NCBI GenBank assembly: GCA_029204225.1
Contig: CM055098.1
Coordinates: 1,799,106-1,863,105, forward strand
Length of the DNA stretch: 64,000 nt
Direction of reading: 5' to 3'
From: Diphasiastrum complanatum
Lineage: Eukaryota; Streptophyta; Lycopodiopsida; Lycopodiales; Lycopodiaceae
The notes below the pieces were generated by a model that was not told the DNA's origin, made no database searches, and saw only the letters and a list, made by a program, of their open reading frames with translations. A program made the position numbers and the translations under genes. Positions 22,176 through 34,075 of this stretch are shown piece by piece (the first letter of the stretch is position 1; each line of letters starts with the position of its first letter).

Positions 22176-23787
22176 ACCATAACACTTTGAGATATTTCAG
22201 CCGAACCTCAAAGGGCGGCAAGCTTGGGCTGAGTTGATGCAAGAATTTCACATGGAAATTCGGTACAAGAAGGATGCCAAAAATCATGTGGCTAATGCAT
22301 TATCTGGTATATTGCATCAGAAGATTTTGTGGTCATTGAGAATGACCTAATTCCTGAGATTACACAGGCTCAACAAGAGGATCCTCATTGTTAGGGAATT
22401 GTGAGAGAGGCAAATCTTGTGCAAGTAGAATCTGAGAATGAGAATTTTGGTCTCTTTGCTCACGCTTACCTTAGATATACCCTCGATGATGGTATGGTCA
22501 AGAAAAATGGCAAACTTCTCATTCCAACTTGTGAGTAGTTGCGTAAGAAGTTTGTCCACTTATGTCACGATAGCCCTAGTGCAGGTTATTTTGGTGTGGA
22601 TAAGTCCTATGAGTTGACCTTATGTAACTTATGGTGGCCTAACTTAAAAAAGGATGTTTACCATTATGTGATGCACTGTTTGAAGTGCCAAGTCAATAAA
22701 GCCGAAAGGATTAAAACTCCTGGAGTTTTACACCCAGTACCTATCCCAAAAGGGATGGGAGAGTGTCTCCTTGGAGTTTGTCACCAACTTGACTCGTACA
22801 CAATTACAACATGATTCTATCTTGGTTATAGTTGACAAACTCACTAAGATGGCTCATTTTATTCCAACGTGTAAAAAGATTGATGTGTTTGGAGTAGCTA
22901 GCCTATTTATCGAGCATGTGTTCAATGTTGCACGAATCGGCGATTCGAATCGGCCGATTCAAATTGGCAATTTGTTTGAATCAGGCAGAAGTAGCAAGAA
23001 AAATGTTTGAATCAGCCGATTCGATCCTGACCCAACCGATTTGAACTGGTTGAATCGGTGCATTAAACATTGCATGTTTGTCATCCATAGTGTTTGACAG
23101 AGATACTTGATTTACTGGGAACCTTTGGACAACAGTTATGGCCAAACTAGAAGTCCAATTGAGAATGAGCAGTATGGAGCATATACTAAAACGGATGCCA
23201 AACTGAGAGAATCAACCAAACCTTAGAGGATATGCTTGGGGTATTTGCTGGGATAAGCAATCTCAGTAGGAAAAATACTACCACGGTTGGAGTTTGCTTA
23301 CAACGACAAGAAAAATGTAAGTACTAAAATGCGCCCTTTCAAGCTTAATTATAGTTTTAGCCGCTGATCAACATCGCACGCCTAGAGAGTTTGTGGTAGG
23401 AGACATGGTGTTTCTCCAATTACCCAAGGACTCTAAGACCTTTAAGACGAGCAAATGTTAAAAGCTATCCCCTCGTATTGTGGACCCTGGAAAGTTGTTA
23501 AAAGAATCAATGATGTTTCTTATAAGTTAGGTTTGCCTAAATCTTGTAAAGTGCATAATGTATTTCATGCTTCTAGAATGAAACAGGTTTTACATAATGG
23601 CGACAAATTGTTGTCTGATGGTTTGTTTGCGTTCCAGGAGCAAGAAGTAACCCATGGGCCGGCGAGGGTATTGGAGAGGCGGGATAAGCGTTTACGCAAT
23701 CGTCTGATCCGTGAGTACTTGGTCGCTTGGCATGGCAGGCCTCTTTCTAATGCTACCTGGGAGACCATGCACAGTTTGCGTGCATAG
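22176..23787 (+). pseudogene. RNase H end, integrase and chromodomain of element 4
   Basis: Resumes with DHNTLRYF and [17 protein letters not shown]. The integrase zinc domain follows (CHDSPSAGYFGVDKSYE, then CLKCQVNKAE, the HHCC pattern), then the core start with [14 protein letters not shown]. The core is broken by the MITE at 22923 and by many stops after 23080; the second Asp survives as FDRDT and the Glu region is lost. The last frame 23455-23787 holds the SH3-like GPWKVVKRI...VHNVFHASRMK segment and a chromodomain (REYLVAWHGRPLSNATWE). Chromodomains direct integration to heterochromatin marks in this clade. Confidence 0.85.
22923..23072. mobile_element. 150 bp hAT-like MITE inside the integrase of element 4
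   Basis: Ends are CAATGTTGCACGAATCGG and the reverse complement of CAATGTTTAATGCACCGATT, short terminal inverted repeats. The interior is almost only GAATCGG/CCGATTC words. The flanking octamers CATGTGTT and CATGTTTG agree at six of eight positions, a worn hAT-like target duplication. It has no coding capacity. Confidence 0.7.
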
Positions 23788-23834
23788 TACCCTAGCTTCA
23801 CCATTGCAGATGATGTTACCTGAGGGGAAAGGGA

Positions 23835-24430
23835 TGTTACAACTTTTACTCCCTATCCCGGTTGCTTATTGTTTTATGTACAAATGTACTTTTTGGTAAA
23901 TACAAAAATGGCTAAGTCATTGGGTGGTGACCTTTGTAACATAAATGTAAAAAAAACTGTTAGTAGCGCTTCTGAGCCTTTGAGTTGCTTGTTGAGCTTT
24001 GGTGTAGGCTATTGGGTCATTAATTAGGAGTGGCTGGACTTACCTCCTAAAAAGTAGGAGAGCTGACTAGTCAACGGGGTGACACGTGTTACATGCTCAC
24101 TGGGACACTTGGTCTAGTGTATGAGCGACACATGTCAGCCTACTTACTTGCTTATGTGTCAGGGTACTGCCAAGTGGCAATGTCGACTGCACATGGAATT
24201 GACGATATGTCGACGTTAGGAAGCGTCATGGTTAAGGGGTGCTTGAGATTGTGCATAACTGAGCCTAGAGAGAGAGATTCCTCATCATAATCTATGCAGC
24301 AAAGTTTGGGAGGAGACTCGTGCTTTTTGATGTTATGCACATGCAAGGAAATCAATAGGAATCAAAATTTCAGATCACTGTGTACTTGATGTGCTAGGTT
24401 TTGAGTTAAGTTTCAGATTGGAGTCTGACA
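23835..24430 (+). repeat. 3' LTR of element 4
   Basis: 596 bp from TGTTACAACTTTTACTCCC to GAGTCTGACA, preceded by a polypurine stretch. It matches the reverse complement of 14631-15388, and a partial copy lies at 33905-34075. Confidence 0.8.
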
Positions 24431-24552
24431 CTCACCTTGGTCTTTATGAGTTTTGTGTCCTTCCCTTAGGTGTTACTAATGATCCCGTTGGACATTATCT
24501 CAGAAGTCACGTGTTACTAATGATCCCGTTGGACATTATCTCAGAAGTCATG
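24431..24552 (+). pseudogene. Short Ty3 RT fragment with a 41 bp tandem duplication
   Basis: HLGLYEFCVLPLGVTNDP resembles the RT segment that reads [15 protein letters not shown] in family A. The stretch TGTTACTAATGATCCCGTTG... is present twice, at 24471-24511 and 24512-24552. Element 4 may therefore have landed in, or been joined to, the RT gene of another Ty3 element. Confidence 0.6.
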
Positions 24553-24779
24553 GGGATCAGGACCGGCAGGACGAGGAAATGGGTGGAAACCAAGAGATGG
24601 GGTGTTGGGAAATGTGTAGGCTGCCAATAGGTGGAGAAGCAGAAGAGCAAGCTCCAAACTAGGAAAGATGGCATATGGGCCTTTCTAGGACCATGAGTAG
24701 GAAGACAGGTATCAATTGAGTTATCATCAAGATGCGAAAGATAGGGGGTCATGCTGAAAAAGGTGCATATTAGGGCTAA

Positions 24780-24985
24780 AAATGGGAGATGAAAGGTCTA
24801 CAGGGTGTTGGAAATGGGCAATGGACAGGAAAAGAAGAGGGCGAAAAAGGTGTTGGAAATGGGTGATGGACAACAATAGAAAAGAGCATAGAAGGTGCTA
24901 GAAATGGGTGATGGACAGCAAGAGGAGGCAAAAAGGTGCTGGAAATGGGCCATGGACAGCTGCTGACAAATGTGCAAAAAGAAGC
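24780..24985. repeat. Degenerate ~45 bp tandem repeat, four units
   Basis: Each unit begins GGTG(T/C)T(G/A)GAAATGGG and continues ATGGACA, with variable purine-rich spacers. The minus-strand open frame across it (24776-25120) is Pro/Ser/Phe-rich repeat translation and is not taken as a gene. Confidence 0.7.
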
Positions 24986-24989
24986 TAAG

Positions 24990-25572
24990 AAATGGGGGAT
25001 GGAGAGCTGTTGGGTGGGTGCTGGATCCTCCTCCAAATAAGCTAGAAAATGTGAGAAAAAATATCCACTTGCTGAATGTTGGAAGGAAGATTGAACTTGC
25101 AAGAAGTGTGCCCTACTCAAAAATATGGCAATGGAGCCTCCAAGAGATTGTCAAAAACCAGCAAACAAATGCTGAATGAAAAAATTGTCGAAACCTCCTC
25201 CAAATAAGGCGCTAGAAAGTGCATTAGGTAGTGCTTAAAAGATCTGCCAAAACAGCTACTCGAGAAGATAGTGGCCGTAAACTAGACGCCGAAAATAATC
25301 TGCACAAACTTTTTCTTTTGTTTTCTTTTTTTGTTTTTTTTTGTTTCTATTGCCAAGTTTAGAGGAAGTGCTTTCGCTAATTGTCCCCTAAAGATTCGCC
25401 AAAAGAAAGTGTGGAGAAAAGCAACACTCCCACCAAGGAAAGCGCTCCGATACGAAGTTATGAATGGATTCACAGGTATTGGCATCGATGAAGCATATAG
25501 ATTAGAAATGAGGCAGCATAGACTAATCCCTACAAGAATAGCTAAGAGACATCACATCTAATCATAGCCCGT
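24990..25572. other. Unassigned stretch
   Basis: No recognisable gene. A 76-codon plus-strand frame (25331-25561, basic, KIRQKKVWRKATLPPRKAL) has no match I know. CCTCCTCCAAATAAG occurs twice (25028 and 25195 areas). It ends where the LARD LTR begins. Confidence 0.4.
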
Positions 25573-28500
25573 AGAGTCCTGTGCATAAAACCATGCAACC
25601 CCCATGCAGGTCAACTATAAATAGGTCTCATCTCTTCATGCAGTCCTCCTGCCTATATTTGTCACACAGACATGCAATGCTCCAAATGTCTCAATTAGAG
25701 TGTCTGGGTTCTCTCAAGGTAATTAGTCACAAACAGGCCTCAACATGGAATTAAATCTCGGCGTGACCAATAATCTCGAGTACTGGAGGGCCGGTCTATC
25801 ATATTAGGACTATTCCAGGTCCTTAACCGAATATGGCCATAACATTCTTCCCTCCTTAAGCTGCTTCTATCCTTAGAAGCTCTTCAAAACAAGAAAGAAT
25901 CACAGGAACAGTTCCTTTGACTTTAAATTTTAACCAAGAAAATTATTATCTTTAGTCTGACTTCCATATCAAACAAGTACTCAGAGATAAACCTATTTCC
26001 AATCGTTAATCTCTGTTCTGGAGTACAAATTCTGGTTTGAAAAGTACACTAAGAGATATATTTTCTCAACTGGGTTACACTCAACACAGGTTGGTAACAT
26101 CACCTTCATGTAAAACACTTACATGAACACTGAGCGAAATATTACCTAACTTAGGAGATTAAAGTTAAAGAAAAATAATAATAATTACAGTCTGAAATTA
26201 TCCACAAACTCTGGCAGACAATTTAATAAAAAGCTTCCAAGTACAACTATCCTTAGAATCCAATTCTAAGATATGATAATTCATTTAACTAGAATCTCTA
26301 GGAGAATCATTAAGGTATAGAATGATAAAAACTAAATTCTGAGTATCCCCCCCCCCCCCATATACTCTCTGAGTTAAATGCTCCTGTTTCTAGCACCAAA
26401 TGCAAGAAAATAGCATTCATTCATCTTAATAGACTTGTTTGTCTCCTATGATAACAGGAGATCCAATCAAATGAAGAACTGTACTCAAGCATCTGTAGAC
26501 CATAAACTGTAGCAGAATAGCATCCACTAGATAATTTAAAATAATGCTTGTGAGATCCATAGGTTCTCAATTAAAATACTGGAGTAAAGAGATTCAAAAC
26601 ACTGGTCTGAATTCCTACTCAAATAATAGATCAAGAATTAATCATGACACTTAAGAATCATCACCATTCCTTTAAATCCTCTGACAATAATTAAGTATCT
26701 ATTTATGATCCGTCAATCATAGATATTTAGATTCGTATATGATTCGTCAATCATAATTTTCTGGAATCCAAAACCATACTTAATAATCATTTATAGGATA
26801 CTGGAGTATATGTCCAACATAACTTAAGAAAAGTAAGAATCATTCCAAAATCTTTCCTAACAGGAAAATACTGGATTTTAGGAATACTCTCCAAACAAGA
26901 TTCTTTAACAGAAGTGCGAGATTCAAGTTCCATAAACCACTGGTAATTAAAGATAGAAAGCATACGAAAATGATAATGACCATCATCTCCAACTACAAAA
27001 AAAACTATAGATTACCATCTAGAATCAAATCTAGATACCCAAAGTCCTGCTGAATATCAATTCAGTTATTATTCTCGGATTCATTATGATTCATTATCCT
27101 ATTGAGCGCTCTGGGATACAATCACTAATGAACTGAGTTCATTCCTTAACTAAGGAATACTCTATCCCAAGAATACTGTATATCCAATGCACATAATTTT
27201 AACTGATGAACCAAATGATGCGTTTGACAAGCAAAATAAATCAAAACCATCAGTTTCTGGTGAATCCACATCACACTGATCGTTTTACCAATTAACTTCA
27301 TCCTGGAGTAATCATCTACTCAAGTTAATTGCCAATGACTCAGAAATCCTAAATGTCTAGGTGAAGAATTCAATTATACTAGTATGACACCATATTTAGA
27401 TCCTTACCCAAATCATTTATAAGTTAGTCCATAAATCTTCTATACAAAGATTTGTTAACTCTGCAAGTATCTATCAAAACAATACTTGATCATATGCTTA
27501 TGTTCACCGACTAGGTTAAGTGCACCAAATAACTCTAGTAACCCGGAATACACAGTAGATTCATACAAGATTAATCTGCACATATGTTAATAATCTCACT
27601 ATGACCCAGTACATAAACACATTTTTAACTGGCAGATTCCTCCAGAACCCCCATATGTTATTCACATATCTCACTGAGATCTTGTAACTCAGGTACAAAA
27701 GATTTTCTATTTCTCATGAGTAAATAACATATCCGGAAAATCTCTGAGACGAATAACATTCACTCTCAACAGTTTTCCAATCCCACTTACCTCTAATTAA
27801 ATAATTTCTCCCACTAATCAACCCCTCTCTGATCCTAGTACTTAAACTAAGATTAGGTTGACCCAATATAGAATTCTCAGACTTCATTTCTGATCAAACT
27901 TCTATTCCAATCAAAATGGAATTAGTAACCTTTGACCTTTTACTGTACTACTTATAGATAATGATTCAAATTTCAAACCTGTTCCAGATTGTCCACACAA
28001 TCCCTAGAGAATTCCTCTCTTTCGAAAAGTTCCAATTAGGTATCTTACTCTGAATCTATCCGAAATTACTTTCAGACCAAATCTCTTTTCTATACCACAG
28101 TTGGTTCTCTTCCAAAAACTATGCAACCTACAGATTCCCAAATAGAATTTTATCCCACCTTTTAAAGAAATTATAAATTTCAATAAAAGTTAACTGGAAA
28201 GATGATATATGAAAATATTTAAATTCAAGAAAAGTTTGTAATAAGTGCTTCCCCTAAAAGATTCACTCTATTACAAACAAAACTTTTCCTTCAAATATTT
28301 TCAACCCGAGTGATAGAAACTACCATTTCATCGAAATCTATTTATGCACAAAGAGATATTCAAGGTTTAAGAAATTGAAACACTTTAACCTTAGAATTTA
28401 TCCGAATTCCAAGTCTATTCACACAAGTAGTAATTTATATGACATAACAGTCTTTCAGAAGAATACCTTCATGCTGGAAAGAATTCATATAAACTAGTCT

Positions 28501-28675
28501 GATGTTTTATATTCAAGAAATTATTAAGAAGTAAAGGATTAATTAAGTAAGCGAGAAATAGATTTGAGGGCCTTTGATTTTGTAAATAATGAGATACCAC
28601 ATTGGGATCTAGATTAAACCTCAAAATTTTCCAAAATACCCCACATTTGATTGAATGGTTTTCTTTTTTCCCATA
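25573..28675 (-). mobile_element. LARD-like LTR element copy, minus strand (left arm of the inverted repeat)
   Basis: Reading on the minus strand, 25844-25573 is the start of a 3' LTR (TGTTATGGCCATATTCGG), preceded by the polypurine tract AAGGAGGGAAGAA (25845-25857), then 2.8 kb of internal DNA up to 28675. The whole block is the reverse complement of 39281-42085 with scattered substitutions and about 0.27 kb extra near 27590-27860. No coding frame of any length. A run of C lies at 26346-26359. The LTR breaks off at 25573, so the element is incomplete. Confidence 0.85.
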
Positions 28676-30200
28676 TCGCGACTAGGTACTAAACACACCA
28701 TTGATCATCAGATTTTTATAGTCCTAGAATTTCCTTTCCAAAATTACTGATGTCCCATACCATCAACTTTTCTTTCCAGAAAACCCTTAACCGCCTTAAC
28801 TGATATTCTAGAGATCCTTTGATCATCTAGCTGTCCTATAATCCATATAGGATGTTATCTCTTGTTCCCAAACACTGGAGAATCCATTTATTTGGATGAC
28901 TGGCATGCCTATCAGATGGATACCACAAGCAGCAAGCTTACAAAATATCCAAGGATTTTAAGATTCTAACCATCTGAACAATTACACATTATTACTTCTA
29001 ACTGCGAAATACATTTCCCGAATCAATTATGACATTTACTACCACTGATGTCCACTCTTCTTCCCTCAGAATTTTCAGTTCCTTGAAAATCTATTTCAGC
29101 TAAGGTACTAAGAAGACGTAACGACATTAGTAAATGTTTAAAATCAATTACTGTAGGAAAAAAGTCTGAAACAATTTCATTTCTATCCTATACCTGGGCT
29201 GAATAATTGATATACCAAAAATCATCTACTAGTATGAAAATACTACTAGTCTGATCTTTTGAATATAATTCACCAAAGGATTTAACTGGAAATGAAATCA
29301 GTTTTTTATTAATTCCTATTATTACGATTTTTCCAATAAAATTGGATTGTTCTCCCTTTTCACTTACTGGCTTAAGAATTACTTCGTTAAAGTTTATTGT
29401 AATTAATGGAAAATAACATTTGGATTCGGGTACTTTCTACACTATTCACTCCAAATAATTTTGTCGAATAAAGAATTGCCTCCAAATACCATGAATTTTC
29501 CTCCATTAACTATTTAACAAGTATCTCAAAGCTTTGGTTTGTTCACTTTTAATGATCAAAATCATCAAAACCACAATAACCAACTGATCGGTGTTCCACC
29601 AATTTGAAAAGGAGAAAAATTGAAAAAACACGATTTAACTCCATTTAATGGGAGTACCAATACTCCAGAGTTAATATAGTACCTGGAAATCAAAATTCCC
29701 ATTACTGGGTACTTTCCTGGGAACCCTTCCGTGAAGAACTCAAATTTGCCGTTAATTCTAATTTAGATCTAAAATCATAAATATGTTGTTAGAATTAACA
29801 CAACTACAAACTTATGCCTTCATCTCCATTCTCGAACGGAGAAATTGGTAAATCCATCCTCTAGGTCAAATTAGGTAGATTCCTCAAAAACCACCTTTCC
29901 AAACTTGACTACAACTTGATTCCGGGATTAACTCTACCGAGGTTCCATACATCTGTGCTTACGGGTAGGATCGATGTAACACACCAATTCAACCTTTTTA
30001 ACCAATATTCGGGGAGCCATTTATATTTCCAAGGTTAAAAAAAACATTGATAACCAAGCATCCTTGGGCTAATAACTTAAACATTTTGAGTCATTTAGGA
30101 AAATTCCCGAAAAATCCCCATTCTGAAATAACTCAAAGTTCGTTATTACAATTCCGGTATGATTTTCAAAATCCCCTTTTTGAAAAGCCCATGCAAGGTT
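28676..30200. other. AT-rich stretch, probably more of the minus-strand LARD-like element
   Basis: No open frame above 60 codons on either strand and no match to the other arm. Base composition and style continue from the LARD arm, which suggests an internal region lost or replaced in the plus-strand copy. Nothing else seen. Confidence 0.35.
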
Positions 30201-30448
30201 AAGGGTCAAGGCTCTTCCATGGTGAGTGAACCGGTCCACCACAAAGCCCTAGAAAACAAACCCTAACTAGCCAAACAAGGCCGCCATTCCTCGAGGTTCC
30301 AACCGGGCTCCCAGGCGCGACTTAATTGAGAGAGGAGAGATTGAAAGATCGATCAATTCTGAGCGGCTGGATCGCGGTCTTCTTCGCCCTATCTACAGCT
30401 CGCTGCCTCTGACATCGCTGGCAAAACTAAAGATGATATGCATTACCA

Positions 30449-31090
30449 GTGGGAAGAGACCTCCCAAATGCAATTCTCATCCCAATTATGCCTCTGATAA
30501 GCGCGTTTCCAGCAAACCAGGAGGTCCGCTACCTTCAACATTGCAGTTGCAGTAACCACTCCAGTCCAAGCTCAACCACGCTCTCTCACAGGCACGAATC
30601 CCATTACAGTTTCGAAGGATTCATCCACGGCCAGCAATCAGCAGTACTGTGGTCAAAGGATAGGGGAGCGAGCCACCTAAAACTACACTTAGAACTCGTA
30701 AAGCTATCTCATAACTTCCTTCTGTTCTTGATTGCAGGAATCCGAATCTCAGGGAGTGCGAGTAGACAACCCCATGGAAGTTCATGCAGGTTCAAGCCTA
30801 TAATTCCCCTGGCTAGATTGTTCTCCTATTGGGTTGTTTCACCAAGAACATTCCAAGCATTCACCAAAGTTTCACAGGCTCTAAATCTTTCTCCTGTAAA
30901 TTTTCAGGTTTACAGAAACAAAGAGGAAATCATGATCTTGCAGGGAACAGCAGTTCCAGGGAGGGGATTGGTCTCTACTTACATTCACAGCTTAATTTTT
31001 CTCACAAAATTAAAGTATAAGCAACTGCAATCTTCACCATATGTTCCTAACATGCAGGTTTACAGGAGGATTTGGAACAAGAATCCTTAA
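30449..31090 (+). other. Unassigned 213-codon open frame
   Basis: An open frame in somewhat more GC-rich DNA that follows a CCCTAAC-type, leader-like stretch (30230-30430). No domain recognised. It contains three splice-acceptor-like strings (TTGATTGCAG, AATTTTCAG, CATGCAG), two of them followed by GTTTACAG, so a non-coding transcript or a captured host fragment is as likely as a protein. I do not claim that it is translated. Confidence 0.2.
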
Positions 31091-32090
31091 TCATCTGCAT
31101 GCTATCTGGAATTATGTACATATGCTGCCAACAGTCCATACTAAACTGGACATATTGATTTACAATCAATTATCTATGAACATGAACAAAACGACATGAT
31201 TCTTTTGATCTTATATAATGTCTTTGAATCCCTCCATTTAATGAGAATAAATATCATTAAACTTTTAACTTTCAAACTAAGTTAAGTTTACTTTGCATCG
31301 TTCACCGACATTTTGAAGCTACGAAGAAAACTATCTTACTGCACTGGTGAATGTGAATGCAGGAATGTTGATGGACCTCATTTCTCCTCTGTTTCCACGT
31401 GCATTTTTGACATTACTTTGTATTGGGAGTGCAGCAAGATCAGTTAGTAAGCTCTTTCTCAATCCATTCATCTCATCACTTCTATATATTCTTGCTGCTA
31501 TCTGAATTTTATCAACATGCTTTATCAAAGTTTAAGATTGAGTTTTGTGAAGTAAAGAGAAATAATTGTGTAGGTAAATTTCTTATTGTCTTAATATCAG
31601 ATATGAGAAGAACTTGTATTCCTTACCCCTATATAGACATGGCAAAGAATGGATGACCATGATCGCATGCCAAGAATTGTATAACACATCTTTGCTTTAT
31701 CAGAAATAGGTGTTTTGTTTGCTTTCTAAAATCAGCTGTTTGCATTCATAACTCTGTTTTTATATGCAGTATCTTGTGTACAATAATGCGATGGGCGTTG
31801 TTGAATAGGAAATATTTTTTTCGATAAAAATCTATGCTAAGTTGCTTTGACATGTATAAATTTTCCCTATAAAAATATATGTATTGGATTTGCTGATACA
31901 AAATGCTTGCAAGGCATCCACCTATATCATCGAACTTTTAGGATTTCAAACCTCTTCAAAAATAATTCCAGAGGGTGATAATGGAGATGGAAGGAGATGT
32001 AATTCTTTTTGGGTAGTGCTATGTGGATGCCAACAACAAGATATTTCTCAGTATGGAAGGGAAATCCTGAAGGTGATCTGTAGTGCACCT
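31091..32090. other. No recognised feature
   Basis: AT-rich DNA with short frames only; no repeat unit, RNA gene or transposon protein seen. Confidence 0.5.
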
Positions 32091-32096
32091 TTACGA

Positions 32097-32346
32097 TGGC
32101 CCTCTCCTATTGGAATCGGATCATCACCCTTTGTTCTCTCCTATTGGAATCGGATCATCACTCTTTGTTCTTGGAGCTCAATATTTCATGTACTACCTCT
32201 TTCATAAAATCTAAAATTTTATGCAGAAAATTTAGAATTGGTCCTCTCCTATTGGAATTGGATCATCATCCTTTCTTGGAGCTCAATATTTCATGTACTA
32301 CCTCTTTCATAAAATCGAAAATTTTATGCAGAAAATTCAGAATTTT
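32097..32346. repeat. Tandem duplication, ~110 bp unit plus short extra copy
   Basis: CTCTCCTATTGGAAT(C/T)GGATCATCA occurs three times (about 32100, 32138, 32240). The last two are followed by the same TTGGAGCTCAATATTTCATG ... TTTTATGCAGAAAATT(T/C)AGAATT block. Confidence 0.85.
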
Positions 32347-32369
32347 CCCTCATAGACAAGATGCTTATA

Positions 32370-33712
32370 TCATTTGAAAGATACTCTTGCAAAAAAGTAT
32401 GGAGATGACACTTTATCCACCAAATCTGAGTCTTGTGAAGGCAATCATAGAGATTGCTGAAAATTCCTTCCATCACATCAAAGGGAAAAAGAAAAAGAGG
32501 GAAGTTTCCCTAATGAGCCTTGGTTTGATGAAGAATGCAAGGATGCTAGAAAGGAGTTGAGCCAATGTGGGAGTGTTGGGGCAGCTTTCATACTTATAAA
32601 AAATTGTTGAAGAATAAACCTTATTTTAAACCTCAAAAAGACACCTCCTGAGATGTATGGAAGAAAGATCCAAAGGCCTTTAGGAAGACAATGTTTGGAA
32701 AACCAAAGCAACTTGTGAACCATATCAACTCGGAGATATGGTTCAACTACACTGAACACCTTTATGAGTAGAGGGTGACACTGAAATGGCACCATCATTT
32801 AATACATATGATACTTGGCACATGGAAGAAAATGTGGAAGTGGGTATTTGGCAAAGCACTAGGCATTTAGGGGTCGCATGCTGAACTTTTAATATGGGCA
32901 AAGAGATTCCTATTCCATTTATCATGGAGTTATTTAGGCATGCATTTAAAGAGGGTGTTCCCTATATATAGTCGCAAAGCATTATCTTGCCTTTGTTTAA
33001 AAGTCGTGATAAGGAGGATCCTTCAAAGTATCAAATTATCATGATAGCCCATTTTTGCCAAACTATGGGGTTATACATTGGAGAGCAAACTCAGTATGTG
33101 GCTGCAAATGTATGGACATGGTCTTATGGAACAAGCGGCTCTTGAGGCTTTTAAAAGGTTTTGTGAGAACTTGTGTCTACATGTCAATTTGGAGGAAACA
33201 AAGGTGATGATTTTTCAATGAAAAATGGTTAATGGAACAAATTTACTATTTGACAGTGCACCTACTGGAGTTATCCAAGAATACTAGTTGGGAGTAGAAA
33301 GTTTACAAACTTCTGATGGCACTTCCGCGTTGATGAAAGATTGGAGGTTGGAAATCTTTTTTTGGGATGGAAGCTGCTTGTCAACATTTAGATCTATGGA
33401 ATTGGCATAAGAAGAGGGGTCTATTTGAGAACTTGGTTATGCCAGTCCTCCTCTATGGATGTGAAGTTTTGGGCAATACTCCTTGCCCTAAATGGGCTGA
33501 AATAAAATGAGTGCAAAAGAGGTTCTTAACATCCTATTGGAGAGTGAAACAAACCATTTCTTATCCTATGCTCTTGTCCGAAAGTGATCTACTTCCTTTG
33601 GAGGCAAAAGTTATGATTAGAACCATTTGCCATCTTGAAAATCTGGAGAGTCTACAAGAAGGTAAACTATCAAAAGTAGCAGTTCAAAATTGCATGCTCC
33701 CTCGAAGTTAAA
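32370..33712 (+). pseudogene. LINE relic (endonuclease-RT linker and C-terminal RT)
   Basis: Plus-strand translation gives PWFDEECKDARKEL at about 32510-32555, the usual linker between LINE endonuclease and RT. Further on come the FENLVMPVLLYGCEVLG segment (33420-33470) and WAEIK.VQKRFLTSYWRVK, followed by LLSESDLLPLEAKVMIRTI (33511-33711), the RT thumb and tail words of plant LINEs. Stops and frame changes are spread throughout, and most of the RT palm is deleted. It is unrelated in orientation to the LINE at the left edge. Confidence 0.7.
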
Positions 33713-33904
33713 TAGTGGATGGTGGATTGACATACTTAAATGGTTCTTTTTTTGAAAACTACAAGATAATGACTGACCTTAAAATTCCATTGGCTTGATG
33801 TTTATTGGAAGGAACCATTAAAGAGGAAAATGCATTATGATAAGCAAACCAACGGTTGAAGGATTCACTCAAAGACAAAACTTTGGTGGATATGTCAATG
33901 AGGA

Positions 33905-34075
33905 AAAAGTTGGGATGTGTCATATGCTCATTGGACACTTGGTCTCATGTATGAGTGACACATATCAGACAGTCTACCTACTAGCTTCCCTATGTGTCGT
34001 CTGTGCATGGAGTTTGCCATGGGTTGATGTTAGGATGTGTTGGGGTTAAGGGGTGCTTCAGGGGATATAGTGTAA
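33905..34075 (+). repeat. LTR fragment of the element 4 family
   Basis: GATGTGTCATATGCTCATTG ... ATGAGTGACACATATCAGAC, then GTTAAGGGGTGCTTCAGG: collinear with the middle of the LTR at 23835-24430, with one unit of the 75 bp subrepeat. No internal domain is attached. Confidence 0.7.

Larger units (their letters stand above)
16562..24430 (+). mobile_element. Element 4: 3' half of a second Ty3 chromovirus family, interrupted twice
   Basis: Plus-strand order: RNase H (16562-16747), hAT insertion, rest of RNase H, integrase with a MITE inside, chromodomain to 23787, polypurine AGGGGAAAGGGA, 3' LTR 23835-24430. The LTR, gag, protease and RT expected upstream are missing. Protein words differ from family A (WHGRPLSNATWE against [12 protein letters not shown]), so it is a different lineage of chromovirus. 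Confidence 0.82.

Noticed and set aside
24776-25120. 114-codon minus-strand Ser/Phe/Pro-rich frame
   Set aside because: It spans the degenerate 45 bp tandem repeat and is repeat translation.
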